Shown: positions 46,930 to 56,357 of the stretch, in pieces
Position numbering within the stretch: position 1 is the stretch's first letter
Layout of the letters: every line of letters starts with the position of its first letter
Made by a program: the position numbers and the translations under genes
The notes under the pieces: generated by a model
Database searches by the model: none
Seen by the model: only the letters and a program-made list of their open reading frames with translations
Told to the model about the DNA's origin: nothing
Origin: Peptostreptococcaceae bacterium
GTDB taxonomy: Bacteria > Bacillota > Clostridia > Peptostreptococcales > Peptostreptococcaceae
Assembly (NCBI GenBank): GCA_025210335.1
Contig: JAOARY010000021.1
Span: 1 to 64,000, forward strand
Length of the DNA: 64,000 bases
Direction of reading: 5' to 3'

Positions 46930-47223
46930 TTATATATAATAAATTTCTAAATTACTTATATAATTTTTAAGTTCTTCTATAGATATCTTAACTTTATCAA
47001 AATCATTTTGTTTTGCAGCTTCTTCTAATTTATTTCCTATCATATTTAAATCATCAAATCCAAAACTAGTCCCAGAACCTTTTATTTTATGTGCTAATTT
47101 CATTATGTTTAAAGCATCTTTTTCTTTATAGTATTCTTCTAATAAAGATATTTCTTCCTCTCTGGTCTCAAAAAAAATAGGAACAATATCCTTCAAATCC
47201 AAATCAATATAAATTTTATACAT
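46930..47223 (-). CDS. Histidine phosphotransfer (HPt) protein, stand-alone
   Basis: This 97-residue helical-bundle protein carries the HPt motif LAHKIKGSGTSFGFDDL, with phosphorylatable His45. Stand-alone HPt proteins shuttle phosphate between a hybrid kinase and response regulators. No hybrid kinase lies in the window. The two response regulators and the two receiver-like GT2 fusions of this island are natural candidate partners. This link is inferred from proximity. Confidence 0.88.
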   Translation of the reverse strand: MYKIYIDLDLKDIVPIFFETREEEISLLEEYYKEKDALNIMKLAHKIKGSGTSFGFDDLNMIGNKLEEAAKQNDFDKVKISIEELKNYISNLEIYYI

Positions 47224-47273
47224 AAAACACCACCCATTTTTATTAAGTATTATACCCCAAATTCATTTCTAAA

Positions 47274-47327
47274 ATAAAAAAATAAAGACGCTCTAGATAA
47301 AGTATCTTATCTAAAACATCTTTATTA
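47274..47327 (-). terminator. Terminator of the beta-helix protein gene
   Basis: AATAAAGATG-TTAGATAA and TTATCTAGAGCGTCTTTATT form a long stem, followed by TTTTTT on the minus strand. Confidence 0.8.
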
Positions 47328-47363
47328 TTAAAATTATAAATAATAAACTTTATATATTAATTT

Positions 47364-49772
47364 TTATTGTTCAAAAAAATTAGTAAAATTACCTGTACAG
47401 TCATTATTAATAACATTATTACCTTCATTACCTGCAGAAGGCTGTATACGAATATCATATACACATTCATTTGATTCATTTTTCAAATTGTTATTTTCTA
47501 TTGAACAATTTGTTACATCAGTATCTAAGAATATACCTGAAAGTAAATTCATATCCCAATTCCACTTTAATTCTCTTATAATCGCATGACCTGAATCTAC
47601 AACTGTATTATTTGTTACATTTAGATTATTTGAATGAAGTAAGTAAATACCGTCAACATCTACTAAACTTATATTATTTTCTTCTATAGTTGAATCTTCC
47701 AAGTATTCACAATTTATCCCCATATAACGGCAATCTTCTATTCTATTATTATATAGAGTAATTCCTGTACTTTTAAATTCTTCATCTGTATTTGTTGTAA
47801 TATGCTCTAAATTAGGCACTACCCATATACCAGAATTTTGACATCTTTCAATAATATTATTTTGTATAATATTATCTTTACTAGGTAATGAGCACACTAT
47901 ACCAGATACTATTGAATCTTTTATATGATTTTCCTCCATAACACTATCTCTACAAAGGTACATAACCAATTTACTTCCATTTATTTCATTACCTTTTACT
48001 AAACCATTTTTTTGTCCGCAAAATGACACACCATCTCCATAATAATTGCTATAGACTGTACAATCTAAGATTTGATTTCCATCATCTAAATCATTGTTTT
48101 TAACCTTATCTAACATATCTTGCCCTTTATCATGATACGGACCAGCAAAATAAACAGCAAATGAAGTATCATTTCCATAAACTATAGAATTTTCAAGTTT
48201 TGAATTGCTAACATTAGTAAATACAACAGTTGTTTTACCAACATTTTCATTACTTAAAGTTATATTTCTTACTTTTGTATTATTGCAATTTTCAACAGTA
48301 ACTGTGTCTGCCTCTGCATCAATTTGTTTTATTACAGTATTTTCTTTATTTTCACCTTCAAGAATCATATCTGAATATGCTAAATGTACATTCCCATTTG
48401 CTGTATAATTCCCTTCAAGTAAATAGAATTTTCTTCTTCCTTGAGCAACAAATTCATTTATAAGATCATTTATATATGATCCACTTCTAGGATTTAACAT
48501 CGTCCAAACATTTATAGTATCGTTTTCACCAATTGTATTATGATTATCTATTTCATATACTGGATAAGTAAAGAATTTTGTAAATGTATTTCCTTCTATC
48601 ACATTAAAAGTATTATGATTATCAGATGTTATATGAACTCCATATGAACAATTCCAATCATTATTTACAATTATATTATCTCTTACATTACAATTTTCAA
48701 CTATATAATCAAAAGCAATCGCACAACTAGTATCTTTTTCCCAATCTAAAACTCTACCACGTTTATTTGAGTATGCGCTTCCTAAGATAGAGTTATTCAC
48801 AAAATCAACATTTTTGATTATAGAACCATACATTCCATTAAAATCAACATTTTCTATTATATTTCCTTGAACCAATGAATCTTCAATATTATTTAATTCT
48901 ATGCCCATGTATCTAGTGTCATTTATATTGTTATTTTCTATAGTAAAGTTTTGGCCTCTATAATGAGGATTTGATACAAAATCTGTATTTATTTCTACAT
49001 CAATTCCAGAATACTTCGAATTAGTTATTGTGTTATTAGATATAACAAAATTCTTTGAAGGTATTATAACTAATATCCCTCTATCTTTTGGCGTATCTAT
49101 AGTATTTCTATTTATACCAAGCGTATTGGATGCAGATACTTTTATTCCACCCTCATACAATTCATTATCTTCTATAGTACAGTTATTTTGAAGCATTAAG
49201 TTTATTGCATTTAATGTTTCATTTGCATTTATAGTATTGTTTGTAATAATTAATCCATTCATAAGCTCCATATTTTCAACTTGAGCTTCTATTTCTTTTG
49301 CATTTGATTTAATTTCTCCAGCTGCATCTATTGCAACAGAATTATTTGAACTTTCAAATATATTGTTGTCTATTAACACATTATTTGTATTTATAATATT
49401 AATACAAGATGAATCATTCACTGATTTATTATTAAATGTTAAAGATGAAATTGATACATTGTTAGTATTTTCTATATTTATAGAATTTTCATTAGAACTA
49501 TTTTGAACTAAAATAGTTTCATCTTTGGATTCACCTATAATTTGAACATTATCTGTGTTTATATCTATTGAACCACTTAAATTATATGTTCCATTTGATA
49601 TAAATATTGTCTTTTTTCCTTCCTGCAAAGCATTATTTATAATCTCATTTAGACTATTTTGTTCATCCAATTGATTTATCACTAAATCATAGTTATTAGA
49701 TTCTGCTATAACTGGCATTATAAATGCAAATGTAAAAATAAATGCCAATATCATTTTTTTGAAATTATTCAT
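47364..49772 (-). CDS. Secreted right-handed beta-helix protein with duplicated architecture
   Basis: This is an 802-residue protein with signal peptide MKKMILAFIFTF-like core ending near AIAES (cut around residue 24). The rest is almost entirely parallel beta-helix repeats of the NosD/pectate-lyase type (NNTITNSKYSGIDVE, ENNNINDTRYMGIEL). It consists of two related halves, about 30-420 and 425-802. Each starts with a TYNLSG- or NYTANG-like entry and ends with a DW-rich segment. Such proteins are polysaccharide lyases, epimerases or surface binders. Next to a glycan island, a carbohydrate-modifying role is likely, but no catalytic residues can be assigned. Confidence 0.82.
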   Translation of the reverse strand: MNNFKKMILAFIFTFAFIMPVIAESNNYDLVINQLDEQNSLNEIINNALQEGKKTIFISNGTYNLSGSIDINTDNVQIIGESKDETILVQNSSNENSINIENTNNVSISSLTFNNKSVNDSSCINIINTNNVLIDNNIFESSNNSVAIDAAGEIKSNAKEIEAQVENMELMNGLIITNNTINANETLNAINLMLQNNCTIEDNELYEGGIKVSASNTLGINRNTIDTPKDRGILVIIPSKNFVISNNTITNSKYSGIDVEINTDFVSNPHYRGQNFTIENNNINDTRYMGIELNNIEDSLVQGNIIENVDFNGMYGSIIKNVDFVNNSILGSAYSNKRGRVLDWEKDTSCAIAFDYIVENCNVRDNIIVNNDWNCSYGVHITSDNHNTFNVIEGNTFTKFFTYPVYEIDNHNTIGENDTINVWTMLNPRSGSYINDLINEFVAQGRRKFYLLEGNYTANGNVHLAYSDMILEGENKENTVIKQIDAEADTVTVENCNNTKVRNITLSNENVGKTTVVFTNVSNSKLENSIVYGNDTSFAVYFAGPYHDKGQDMLDKVKNNDLDDGNQILDCTVYSNYYGDGVSFCGQKNGLVKGNEINGSKLVMYLCRDSVMEENHIKDSIVSGIVCSLPSKDNIIQNNIIERCQNSGIWVVPNLEHITTNTDEEFKSTGITLYNNRIEDCRYMGINCEYLEDSTIEENNISLVDVDGIYLLHSNNLNVTNNTVVDSGHAIIRELKWNWDMNLLSGIFLDTDVTNCSIENNNLKNESNECVYDIRIQPSAGNEGNNVINNDCTGNFTNFFEQ

Positions 49773-49819
49773 AAAATCCCTCCATATGTCTATTTACTTA
49801 ATTAAAGTCAAGTATATGA

Positions 49820-49849
49820 ATTATAACATAATAAAGAGATTTTTTTCAA
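49820..49849 (-). promoter_or_regulatory. Promoter of the beta-helix protein gene
   Basis: TTGAAA, an 18-base spacer and TGTTATAAT (extended -10) on the minus strand. Confidence 0.75.
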
Positions 49850-49926
49850 TATCATTTTAATTATTTTTAAATTAAATTTTATTTTTATTATTTTAAACAT
49901 TTTAAATTTAAATAATAAAATTTGAC

Positions 49927-49977
49927 AAAAAAAATAATGTGAATAGAGTAATAAACTCTAATCACATTATAAAAAAA
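49927..49977 (-). terminator. Terminator after the DUF6762-like gene
   Basis: ATAATGTGA-TAGAG and CTCTA-TCACATTAT form a 14-bp stem with one mismatch, followed by eight T on the minus strand. Confidence 0.85.
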
Positions 49978-50042
49978 TTAAATCATATTATAAATTTTCA
50001 TTATATATATTGGTTATATTCTTATTGTAATTCTTATACATT

Positions 50043-50435
50043 TTATTTGTATTCTTCTTCCTTGTCTTTTATAGCTTCATAAACTTCTTCTAATTCTTTT
50101 TTGTGAATTTCTAAAATTTTATTTACTTTTGAATTTAAATCTTCACAAAAATCAAATACAAAACTCCACGTAGGATTAAAATCTTCATCATTTTCAAATA
50201 TATCTACATCTAATTCATTAAACAAGTCCAAGTCATAATAATCATAAATGGCACTAAATTCCCAATCCAAGATTTCTTTATCAACACTAAGAGATAAATA
50301 TATCTTATCATTCATTTTGTAAAAAGAACTTACAAATTCACCATCTTCATCAATTACATATTCATTTAACTGGGATTTAAACAATCCCTCTTCATCTTTT
50401 TCAATCAAAATTATTTTATAATTTTCAAATTCCAA
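50043..50435 (-). CDS. DUF6762-like acidic protein
   Basis: This 130-residue, strongly acidic cytoplasmic protein has no cysteines. The pattern IILIEKDEEGLF, then FVSSFYKMNDKIYLSLSVDK and DWEFSAIYDYYDLDLF, matches what I recall of the clostridial DUF6762 family, whose function is unknown. It follows the DUF1292 gene by 15 bases and ends at a strong terminator, so the two form a small operon. Confidence 0.65.
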   Translation of the reverse strand: MEFENYKIILIEKDEEGLFKSQLNEYVIDEDGEFVSSFYKMNDKIYLSLSVDKEILDWEFSAIYDYYDLDLFNELDVDIFENDEDFNPTWSFVFDFCEDLNSKVNKILEIHKKELEEVYEAIKDKEEEYK

Positions 50436-50450
50436 ATCAAAAACTCCTTT

Positions 50451-50690
50451 TTAATCAAATAATTCTTCATATTTATTCATAAGTTTTTCAAATTCTAAAT
50501 CATCATCAACAATAATCCATTCATCTTTATTATCGATTCTTTCTATTCTATAGATATATGCTTCATCATCATTTTCTAATGTAGTTAAAAAAGCATATTT
50601 ATTTCCTTCATCTTCCATTGTTCCGATTAATTTTAATTTAATCTCTTGACCTTTATCATTTTTGAATCTTATTATTTTAGTATCTTCCAA
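50451..50690 (-). CDS. DUF1292 family protein
   Basis: This is a 79-residue acidic protein. The sequence IIRFKNDKGQEIKLKLIGTM, then YAFLTTLENDDEAYIYRIER and a C-terminal FEKLMNKYEEL, is the standard DUF1292 pattern. The family is widespread in Firmicutes, usually near the yrrL/yrzL region, with unknown function. An AAAGGAG site precedes the ATG. It is transcribed divergently from aspA. Confidence 0.85.
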   Translation of the reverse strand: MEDTKIIRFKNDKGQEIKLKLIGTMEDEGNKYAFLTTLENDDEAYIYRIERIDNKDEWIIVDDDLEFEKLMNKYEELFD

Positions 50691-50917
50691 AATAAAACTC
50701 CTTTCAAATTTTCAAATAATTATAATACCTTAAATTATATATTTAATCAAGATAAAAGTCCACAAAATATAAAAAAATAAATAATTTAATTCATATATTT
50801 TAATAATATAAGTATAATATTACATTCATAATTTGATTATACCTAAAACAATTAGATTTATTTATATTTTTATCTCATATTTATACCAAAACTTGAAATA
50901 TACTAAACCTTACTGAT

Positions 50918-50946
50918 TTGATTTAAGTTTTAATTTGAAGTAAAAT
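50918..50946 (+). promoter_or_regulatory. Promoter of aspA
   Basis: TTGATT, a 17-base spacer and TAAAAT, about 40 bases before the aspA start. The rest of 50691-50986 is AT-rich. Confidence 0.7.
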
Positions 50947-50986
50947 TATTATGTTAAAAATTTAATTTTTTAAGGAGTTGTTTGAT

Positions 50987-52384
50987 TTGAATTTTAGAAC
51001 AGAAAAAGATTCTATTGGCTCAAAAGATATAGATAATTCTAAATACTATGGAATTAATACTTCAAGAGCTTTAGAAAATTTCAATATAAATAGCCAAAAA
51101 ACAAATATAAATCTTATTAAAAATATTGTACTTATAAAAAAAGCTTGTGCAATTGTAAATAAAAATTTAAATAAATTAGAAGAAATCAAAGCAAATGCGA
51201 TAATAGAAGCTTGCAATCTTATTTTAAACAACAATTATTTAGATCAATTTAATATATCTTCTTTGCAAGGTGGTGCTGGAACTTCAACTAATATGAATGT
51301 TAATGAAGTTATAGCAAATATTGCACTTGAATTGCTTGGTCAAAAAAAAGGAGATTATGAATTTTTACACCCTCTAAATCATGTAAATTTATCACAATCA
51401 ACAAATGATGTTTACCCTACTGCACTAAAAATAACTTGCATAAATTATATACGTTTATTAAGTTCCAATCTAGCAGATTTACAAGAAGAATTACAAAAGA
51501 AAGAAAATGAATATGCAAATATATTAAAACTAGGAAGAACTCAACTTATGGATGGGGTTCCAATGATGGTAGGACAAAGTTTTGGTGCATATGCAAAAGC
51601 TATTGCTAGAGATAGATGGAGAATTTATAAAGTTGAAGAAAGACTAAGACAAATTAATATGGGTGCTACTGCTATTGGAACTGGTCTTAATGCCGAAAAT
51701 AAATATATCTATATGATAACTGACCAACTTCAAAAACTTAGTGGACTTGGCCTTAGCAGAAGTGATTTTCTTATTGATAATACTCAAAATTTAGATGTTT
51801 TTGTTGAAGCTAGTGGCTTATTAAAAGCATGTGCTACAAATTTACTCAAAATCTCAAATGATTTAAGACTTTTAAATTCTGGTCCAAAAGGTGGCTTTAA
51901 TGAAATAATATTAGATGCTGTACAAGCTGGATCATCTATAATGCCTGGCAAAATAAATCCTGTTATATGTGAAATGATAGGACAAATATCAATAAAAGTT
52001 ATGGCTAATGATCTTAGTATTACAACAGCTTCATCTATGGGACAATTAGAATTAAATGCATTCACCCCACTTATTGCACATTCTATATTAGAATCATTAG
52101 AAATTTTAATAGATGGTATAAAAATATTTGAAGATAAATGTATAAAAACATTAAAAGTAAATGAAGAAAAATGTCTTTATAATCTAGAAAATTCAACAGC
52201 TTATGCAACAGCCTTAGTAAACCATATAGGATATGACAAAGCTTGTTATATTGCTAAAAAAGCTCTAGAAGAAAATAAAACTATAAAAGATATTGTTATA
52301 GAAGAAAATATATTGGATCAAAAAAATTTAGATAATATATTAAATCCTCTTCAAATAACAAAGCCAGGTATCCCAGGAAAATAA
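50987..52384 (+). CDS. aspA: Aspartate ammonia-lyase (AspA)
   Basis: This 465-residue fumarase/aspartase superfamily enzyme splits aspartate to fumarate and ammonia. The fold's motifs are present: AGTSTNMNVNEVIANIA, NLSQSTNDVYPTA, KLGRTQLMDGVPM and the signature SSIMPGKINPVICEMI with the catalytic flexible loop. I choose the TTG at 50987 (9 bases after AGGAG) rather than the TTG at 50978 that touches the site. It is followed 55 bases later by hydF. In many Clostridia an aspartase gene sits among the hydrogenase maturation genes, so its ammonia may feed cofactor assembly there (inferred). Confidence 0.92.
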   Translation: MNFRTEKDSIGSKDIDNSKYYGINTSRALENFNINSQKTNINLIKNIVLIKKACAIVNKNLNKLEEIKANAIIEACNLILNNNYLDQFNISSLQGGAGTSTNMNVNEVIANIALELLGQKKGDYEFLHPLNHVNLSQSTNDVYPTALKITCINYIRLLSSNLADLQEELQKKENEYANILKLGRTQLMDGVPMMVGQSFGAYAKAIARDRWRIYKVEERLRQINMGATAIGTGLNAENKYIYMITDQLQKLSGLGLSRSDFLIDNTQNLDVFVEASGLLKACATNLLKISNDLRLLNSGPKGGFNEIILDAVQAGSSIMPGKINPVICEMIGQISIKVMANDLSITTASSMGQLELNAFTPLIAHSILESLEILIDGIKIFEDKCIKTLKVNEEKCLYNLENSTAYATALVNHIGYDKACYIAKKALEENKTIKDIVIEENILDQKNLDNILNPLQITKPGIPGK

Positions 52385-52439
52385 TCAACAAATATATAGT
52401 ATAATAAAATATATATTATAAATTAATGGAGGCGTTAAA

Positions 52440-53672
52440 ATGAGTCTTAATTCAACACCAAGATCATCTCGTACACATATCGCTTTGTTTGGTAAAACAA
52501 ATGCAGGTAAATCGAGTTTTATAAATGCTATTACAAACCAAAATCTAGCTATAGTTTCAGATGTAAAAGGGACAACAACAGACCCTGTTTATAAATCAAT
52601 AGAAATCCTTCCTATAGGGCCTTGTGTTCTTATAGATACTGCTGGACTTGATGATGAGTCAACATTAGGTAATTTAAGAAAAGAAAAAACATTAGAAGTT
52701 CTTAATAAATCCGACATCGCATTAGTTTTAATAGATTCAAATATAGGAATTAGTGATTATGATTATTTTATAATTGATCAAATAAAATCAAAAAAAATAC
52801 CTTATGTTGTGATTTTTAATAAAAGCGATTTAAAAGATTTAAATGAAGATTATATAAAAAAATTAGAAAAAGATTTAGGTACAAAAATATATAAAACATC
52901 TGCTATAAAAAGCATAGGTATAAATTCTATAAAAAAACAAATATCTAATTTACTACCTTGTGATGAAGATAAATTTAAAATAGTTGGAGATTTAGTTAAT
53001 CCATCTGATTTTGTTGTTCTTGTAACACCTATTGATAAAGCTGCTCCTAAAGGACGACTTATATTACCTCAACAACAAGTTATTCGTGATATATTAGAAA
53101 GTGATGCAATATCAATAGTTACAAAAGAATATGAATTAAGAGAAACTATAAACAATTTAGGGAAAAAACCTAAATTAGTAATAACTGATTCTCAAGCATT
53201 TTTAAAGGTTGATGCTGATACACCAAAAGATATATTAATGACATCATTCTCTATTTTATTTGCAAGATTTAAAGGAGATTTAGTTGAACTTATAAATGGT
53301 GCTAAAAAAATAAAAGATTTAAAAGATAAAGATAAAGTTCTAATCTGTGAGGGTTGTACACATCATAGACAATCTGATGATATTGGAACAGTAAAAATTC
53401 CTAGATGGATACGACAAATAACAGGTAAAGAAATTATATTTGAACATTCTAGTGGTGGAGGTTTTCCAGACAATTTAAAAGACTATTCCTTAATTGTTCA
53501 TTGTGGTGCATGTATGCTAAATCAAAAATCAATGCTTTATAGAATTGAACAAGCTAAAGAAAATAACATTCCAATTGTTAATTATGGAATATTAATAGCT
53601 TATGTACATGGAATATTAGATAGAGCTTTAGAACCATTTCCTTTAGCTAAATTAATTTGGGAAGAAGAATAA
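52440..53672 (+). CDS. hydF: [FeFe]-hydrogenase maturation GTPase HydF
   Basis: This is a 410-residue scaffold that assembles the 2Fe subcluster and delivers it to apo-hydrogenase. The N-terminal GTPase domain has GKTNAGKSSFINA (P-loop), the TTTDP switch, DTAGLDDES and NKSD. A dimerisation domain follows. The C-terminal cluster-binding domain keeps the full ligand set CxH (EGCTHH) and, about 50 residues on, HCxxC (VHCGACM). Ribosome site GGAGGCG. HydE and HydG are not in the window. Confidence 0.96.
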   Translation: MSLNSTPRSSRTHIALFGKTNAGKSSFINAITNQNLAIVSDVKGTTTDPVYKSIEILPIGPCVLIDTAGLDDESTLGNLRKEKTLEVLNKSDIALVLIDSNIGISDYDYFIIDQIKSKKIPYVVIFNKSDLKDLNEDYIKKLEKDLGTKIYKTSAIKSIGINSIKKQISNLLPCDEDKFKIVGDLVNPSDFVVLVTPIDKAAPKGRLILPQQQVIRDILESDAISIVTKEYELRETINNLGKKPKLVITDSQAFLKVDADTPKDILMTSFSILFARFKGDLVELINGAKKIKDLKDKDKVLICEGCTHHRQSDDIGTVKIPRWIRQITGKEIIFEHSSGGGFPDNLKDYSLIVHCGACMLNQKSMLYRIEQAKENNIPIVNYGILIAYVHGILDRALEPFPLAKLIWEEE

Positions 53673-53732
53673 TTTTATATCAAATTTTTTGAATTTAATA
53701 TAAAATTACAAATCTAAATTCTTTATAAAAAT

Positions 53733-53767
53733 AAGAAAAAGAGGCTATTAAAATGCCTCTTTTTCTT
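53733..53767 (+). terminator. Terminator of aspA-hydF
   Basis: AAGAAAAAGAGGC and GCCTCTTTTTCTT form a 13-bp stem. The T-rich right arm ends plus-strand transcription, and the A/T symmetry lets it also serve the convergent gene. Confidence 0.85.
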
Positions 53768-53802
53768 TTATCAAAGTAATTTATATTTAGGGGAGTATCT
53801 GC

Positions 53803-54525
53803 TTATTGTGCTTTTAATTCATCTAATTTTTCTTGTAATTTATCATTATGTTCTTTTAAATTTTCTAATTTTTCTTCTAACATTTCTCTTATTTTAGCTT
53901 CATCTTCATTTTCTAATGCTTCTTTAAATTCATCTCTTTTTTCTTTTCTATCTTCTTTATTTGAATCTCTCTTGTCTTTTCTTTCATCTCTTTTTTCTTC
54001 TCTATCTTCTTTATTCATTTTAGAATCTTTATCGCCTTTAAATTCATCCATTTTTTCTTTCATAAGTTCTTTAGCTTCTTCTTTTGTTATTTCTTCATCT
54101 TCAACTTTTTTTCGTATTTCTTCTACAAATGATTTTATTTCTTCTTTTTTGGCTTCAAATTCTTCTTTTTTACCTTCAAATTTATCATTATGAAGCTCTT
54201 TTAATTCCTCTATTAAACCATCTTTTTCTTCTATTTCAGCTTTAAAATCATCTAATAAATCACTTGCATATTTTTCAACTGTTTCATAGAATTTATTCAG
54301 ATTTTCTTCTCTTTTTTCTTTTGATTCTTCAAATTTTTGCATTCTTTCTTCTTTTTTCTCAAATCTACTATCTTTTCTTTCTTCAAACTTTTCGATTCTA
54401 TGTTCTTTACCTCTAAAAAAATTCGTATCCTCATTTTGTACTTCATTAGCAAAAGTAGGTACACTCATAACACATGCCATCATTAAAGACATTGATAATA
54501 TTCTTTTTATTTTTTTATTTAACAT
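53803..54525 (-). CDS. Secreted, highly charged coiled-coil protein
   Basis: This is a 240-residue protein. The N-terminal signal peptide (KRILSMSLMMACVMSVPTFA) is cut near residue 26. The mature protein is nearly all Glu, Lys, Asp and Arg in helical repeats (RKDSRFEKKEERMQKFEE, EEITKEEAKELMKEKMDEF), with no cysteines. Low-complexity helical proteins of this kind are common at clostridial surfaces, sometimes described as Spy- or SHOCT-like, but no family can be fixed. It is monocistronic and converges on hydF. Confidence 0.65.
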   Translation of the reverse strand: MLNKKIKRILSMSLMMACVMSVPTFANEVQNEDTNFFRGKEHRIEKFEERKDSRFEKKEERMQKFEESKEKREENLNKFYETVEKYASDLLDDFKAEIEEKDGLIEELKELHNDKFEGKKEEFEAKKEEIKSFVEEIRKKVEDEEITKEEAKELMKEKMDEFKGDKDSKMNKEDREEKRDERKDKRDSNKEDRKEKRDEFKEALENEDEAKIREMLEEKLENLKEHNDKLQEKLDELKAQ

Positions 54526-54679
54526 TTAAAAAACTCCTTTTTAAATTTATTTAGATTATTTAATCTATACATAAATAATAAAACATAAATTAATGAAAAC
54601 TATATTTAAAATGTGTAATTTCTGTGTAAAAACAATCAACCATTGTACCCATACAATTTTTAGTTTTATTTAAATTGTA

Positions 54680-54708
54680 TTGTTTTTATTTTTAAATTAT
54701 GACATAAT
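54680..54708 (+). promoter_or_regulatory. Promoter of pdxST
   Basis: TTGTTT, a 17-base spacer and CATAAT, ending about 40 bases before pdxS. Confidence 0.55.
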
Positions 54709-54750
54709 GCTCTTAGGTTTTATAAATATATTACATATGGGGGTTAACAA

Positions 54751-55629
54751 ATGAACGAAAGGTTTGAAGTAAATAAAAATTTAGCACAAATGCTTAAAGG
54801 TGGCGTTATAATGGACGTTACTAATGTTGAAGAAGCTCTTATAGCACAAGAAGCTGGAGCTTGTGCAGTAATGGCATTGGAAAAAGTTCCTGCTGATATA
54901 AGAAAAGAAGGTAAAGTTGCTAGAATGTCTGATCCTTCAATGATAAAAAAAATTCAAGAAGCTGTAACGATACCTGTAATGGCAAAGGTTAGAATTGGAC
55001 ATTTTGTTGAAGCTCAAATATTAGAAGCTCTAGATATAGATTTTATAGATGAAAGTGAAGTTTTGACACCAGCAGACGATAGATATCATATTGATAAAAA
55101 AGCATTTAATTCACCATTTGTTTGTGGAGCTAAAAACTTAGGCGAAGCAGTAAGAAGAATAAATGAAGGTGCTAGTATGATAAGAACTAAAGGAGAACCT
55201 GGAACTGGGGATATAATAGAAGCTGTTAAACATATGAGAATGATGAATGAACAAATGAAAAAGGTTATAAATTCTTCAAAAGAAGAACTTATGTCAATCT
55301 CTAAAGAACTAAGTGCTCCTTCTCATATACTAGAATATATTAAGGAAAATAAATCATTACCAGTTGTAAATTTTGCAGCAGGTGGTATTGCAACACCAGC
55401 AGATGCAGCACTTATGATGCAACTTGGTTGTGATGGTGTCTTTGTTGGAAGTGGAATATTCAAATCAAAAAATCCAGCAAAAAGAGCAAAAGCAATTGTA
55501 AAAGCTGTTACTAATTATAATAATCCAAGCATGTTAGCTTCATTATCAGAAGACCTAGGAGAAGCAATGTCAGGAGTTAGTGTTTCTAGTATCGAAAAAG
55601 ATATGCTTATGGCAAACAGAGGTTATTAA
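54751..55629 (+). CDS. pdxS: Pyridoxal 5'-phosphate synthase subunit PdxS
   Basis: This 292-residue barrel enzyme makes PLP from ribose 5-phosphate, glyceraldehyde 3-phosphate and ammonia. Conserved segments are [19 protein letters not shown], the catalytic lysine in [34 protein letters not shown] and [19 protein letters not shown]. It lies one base before pdxT, the glutaminase that supplies its ammonia. The ribosome site is GGGGG. Confidence 0.97.
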   Translation: MNERFEVNKNLAQMLKGGVIMDVTNVEEALIAQEAGACAVMALEKVPADIRKEGKVARMSDPSMIKKIQEAVTIPVMAKVRIGHFVEAQILEALDIDFIDESEVLTPADDRYHIDKKAFNSPFVCGAKNLGEAVRRINEGASMIRTKGEPGTGDIIEAVKHMRMMNEQMKKVINSSKEELMSISKELSAPSHILEYIKENKSLPVVNFAAGGIATPADAALMMQLGCDGVFVGSGIFKSKNPAKRAKAIVKAVTNYNNPSMLASLSEDLGEAMSGVSVSSIEKDMLMANRGY

Positions 55630-55630
55630 T

Positions 55631-56212
55631 ATGAAAATAGGTATATTAGCCTTACAAGGTGGCTATATAGAACATAAAAATATTTTAGATAATTTAAATG
55701 TAGATTCTTTTTATATAAGAAATAAATATGATTTGAATCAAAATATAGATGGTCTTATACTTCCTGGTGGTGAAAGTACAGCTATTGGTAAGCTCTTAGA
55801 TGAACTTGAATTAAAAGAACCTATAAAAAAACTTATCGATAATAATTTACCAGTCTATGGAACTTGTGCTGGAATGATCTTATTATCCAAGAATATCGAA
55901 AATGATAATAGAAGACATTTCTCTAAAATGGATATAAAAGTTAAACGAAATGCTTATGGTCGACAATCAGGAAGCTTCATTACATCTTCTAAATTCAATG
56001 GAATCAGTAATGATGTTGATATGGTGTTTATAAGAGCTCCTTATATTGTTGATTATAGTGATGATGTAGAAATATTATCTATAGTTAATGATAATATAGT
56101 GGCTGCAAAACAAAAAAATATGCTTGTAACCTCATTTCATCCTGAATTAAATAATGAACTAAAAGTTCATAAATACTTTATTGATAATATAGTAAGAAAA
56201 AATATAGAGTAA
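55631..56212 (+). CDS. pdxT: Pyridoxal 5'-phosphate synthase glutaminase PdxT
   Basis: I take the ATG at 55631 (MKIGILALQGGYIEH, 193 residues), the family start, which begins one base after the pdxS stop; 17 open codons before it lie inside pdxS. The class I amidotransferase nucleophile is in VYGTCAGMILLSK, and the His/Glu pair in SFHPELNNE. LPGGESTAIGKLL is conserved. It channels ammonia to PdxS. Confidence 0.95.
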   Translation: MKIGILALQGGYIEHKNILDNLNVDSFYIRNKYDLNQNIDGLILPGGESTAIGKLLDELELKEPIKKLIDNNLPVYGTCAGMILLSKNIENDNRRHFSKMDIKVKRNAYGRQSGSFITSSKFNGISNDVDMVFIRAPYIVDYSDDVEILSIVNDNIVAAKQKNMLVTSFHPELNNELKVHKYFIDNIVRKNIE

Positions 56213-56292
56213 AAATAAAATATTAAATTCATAAAAAATATTACAAAAAACTTATCTCAACTAAGAAATACTTATGTAAAATAAAACTCACA

Positions 56293-56326
56293 AAAATGAA
56301 CTCCATCATAGAGGAGTTCATTTTTT
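56293..56326 (+). terminator. Terminator of pdxST
   Basis: AAAATGAACTCC and GGAGTTCATTTT form a 12-bp stem with T run after and A run before, so it works for both converging genes. Confidence 0.88.
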
Positions 56327-56357
56327 ATTAATATATCAATTTCTTTAAAATCTAAAT

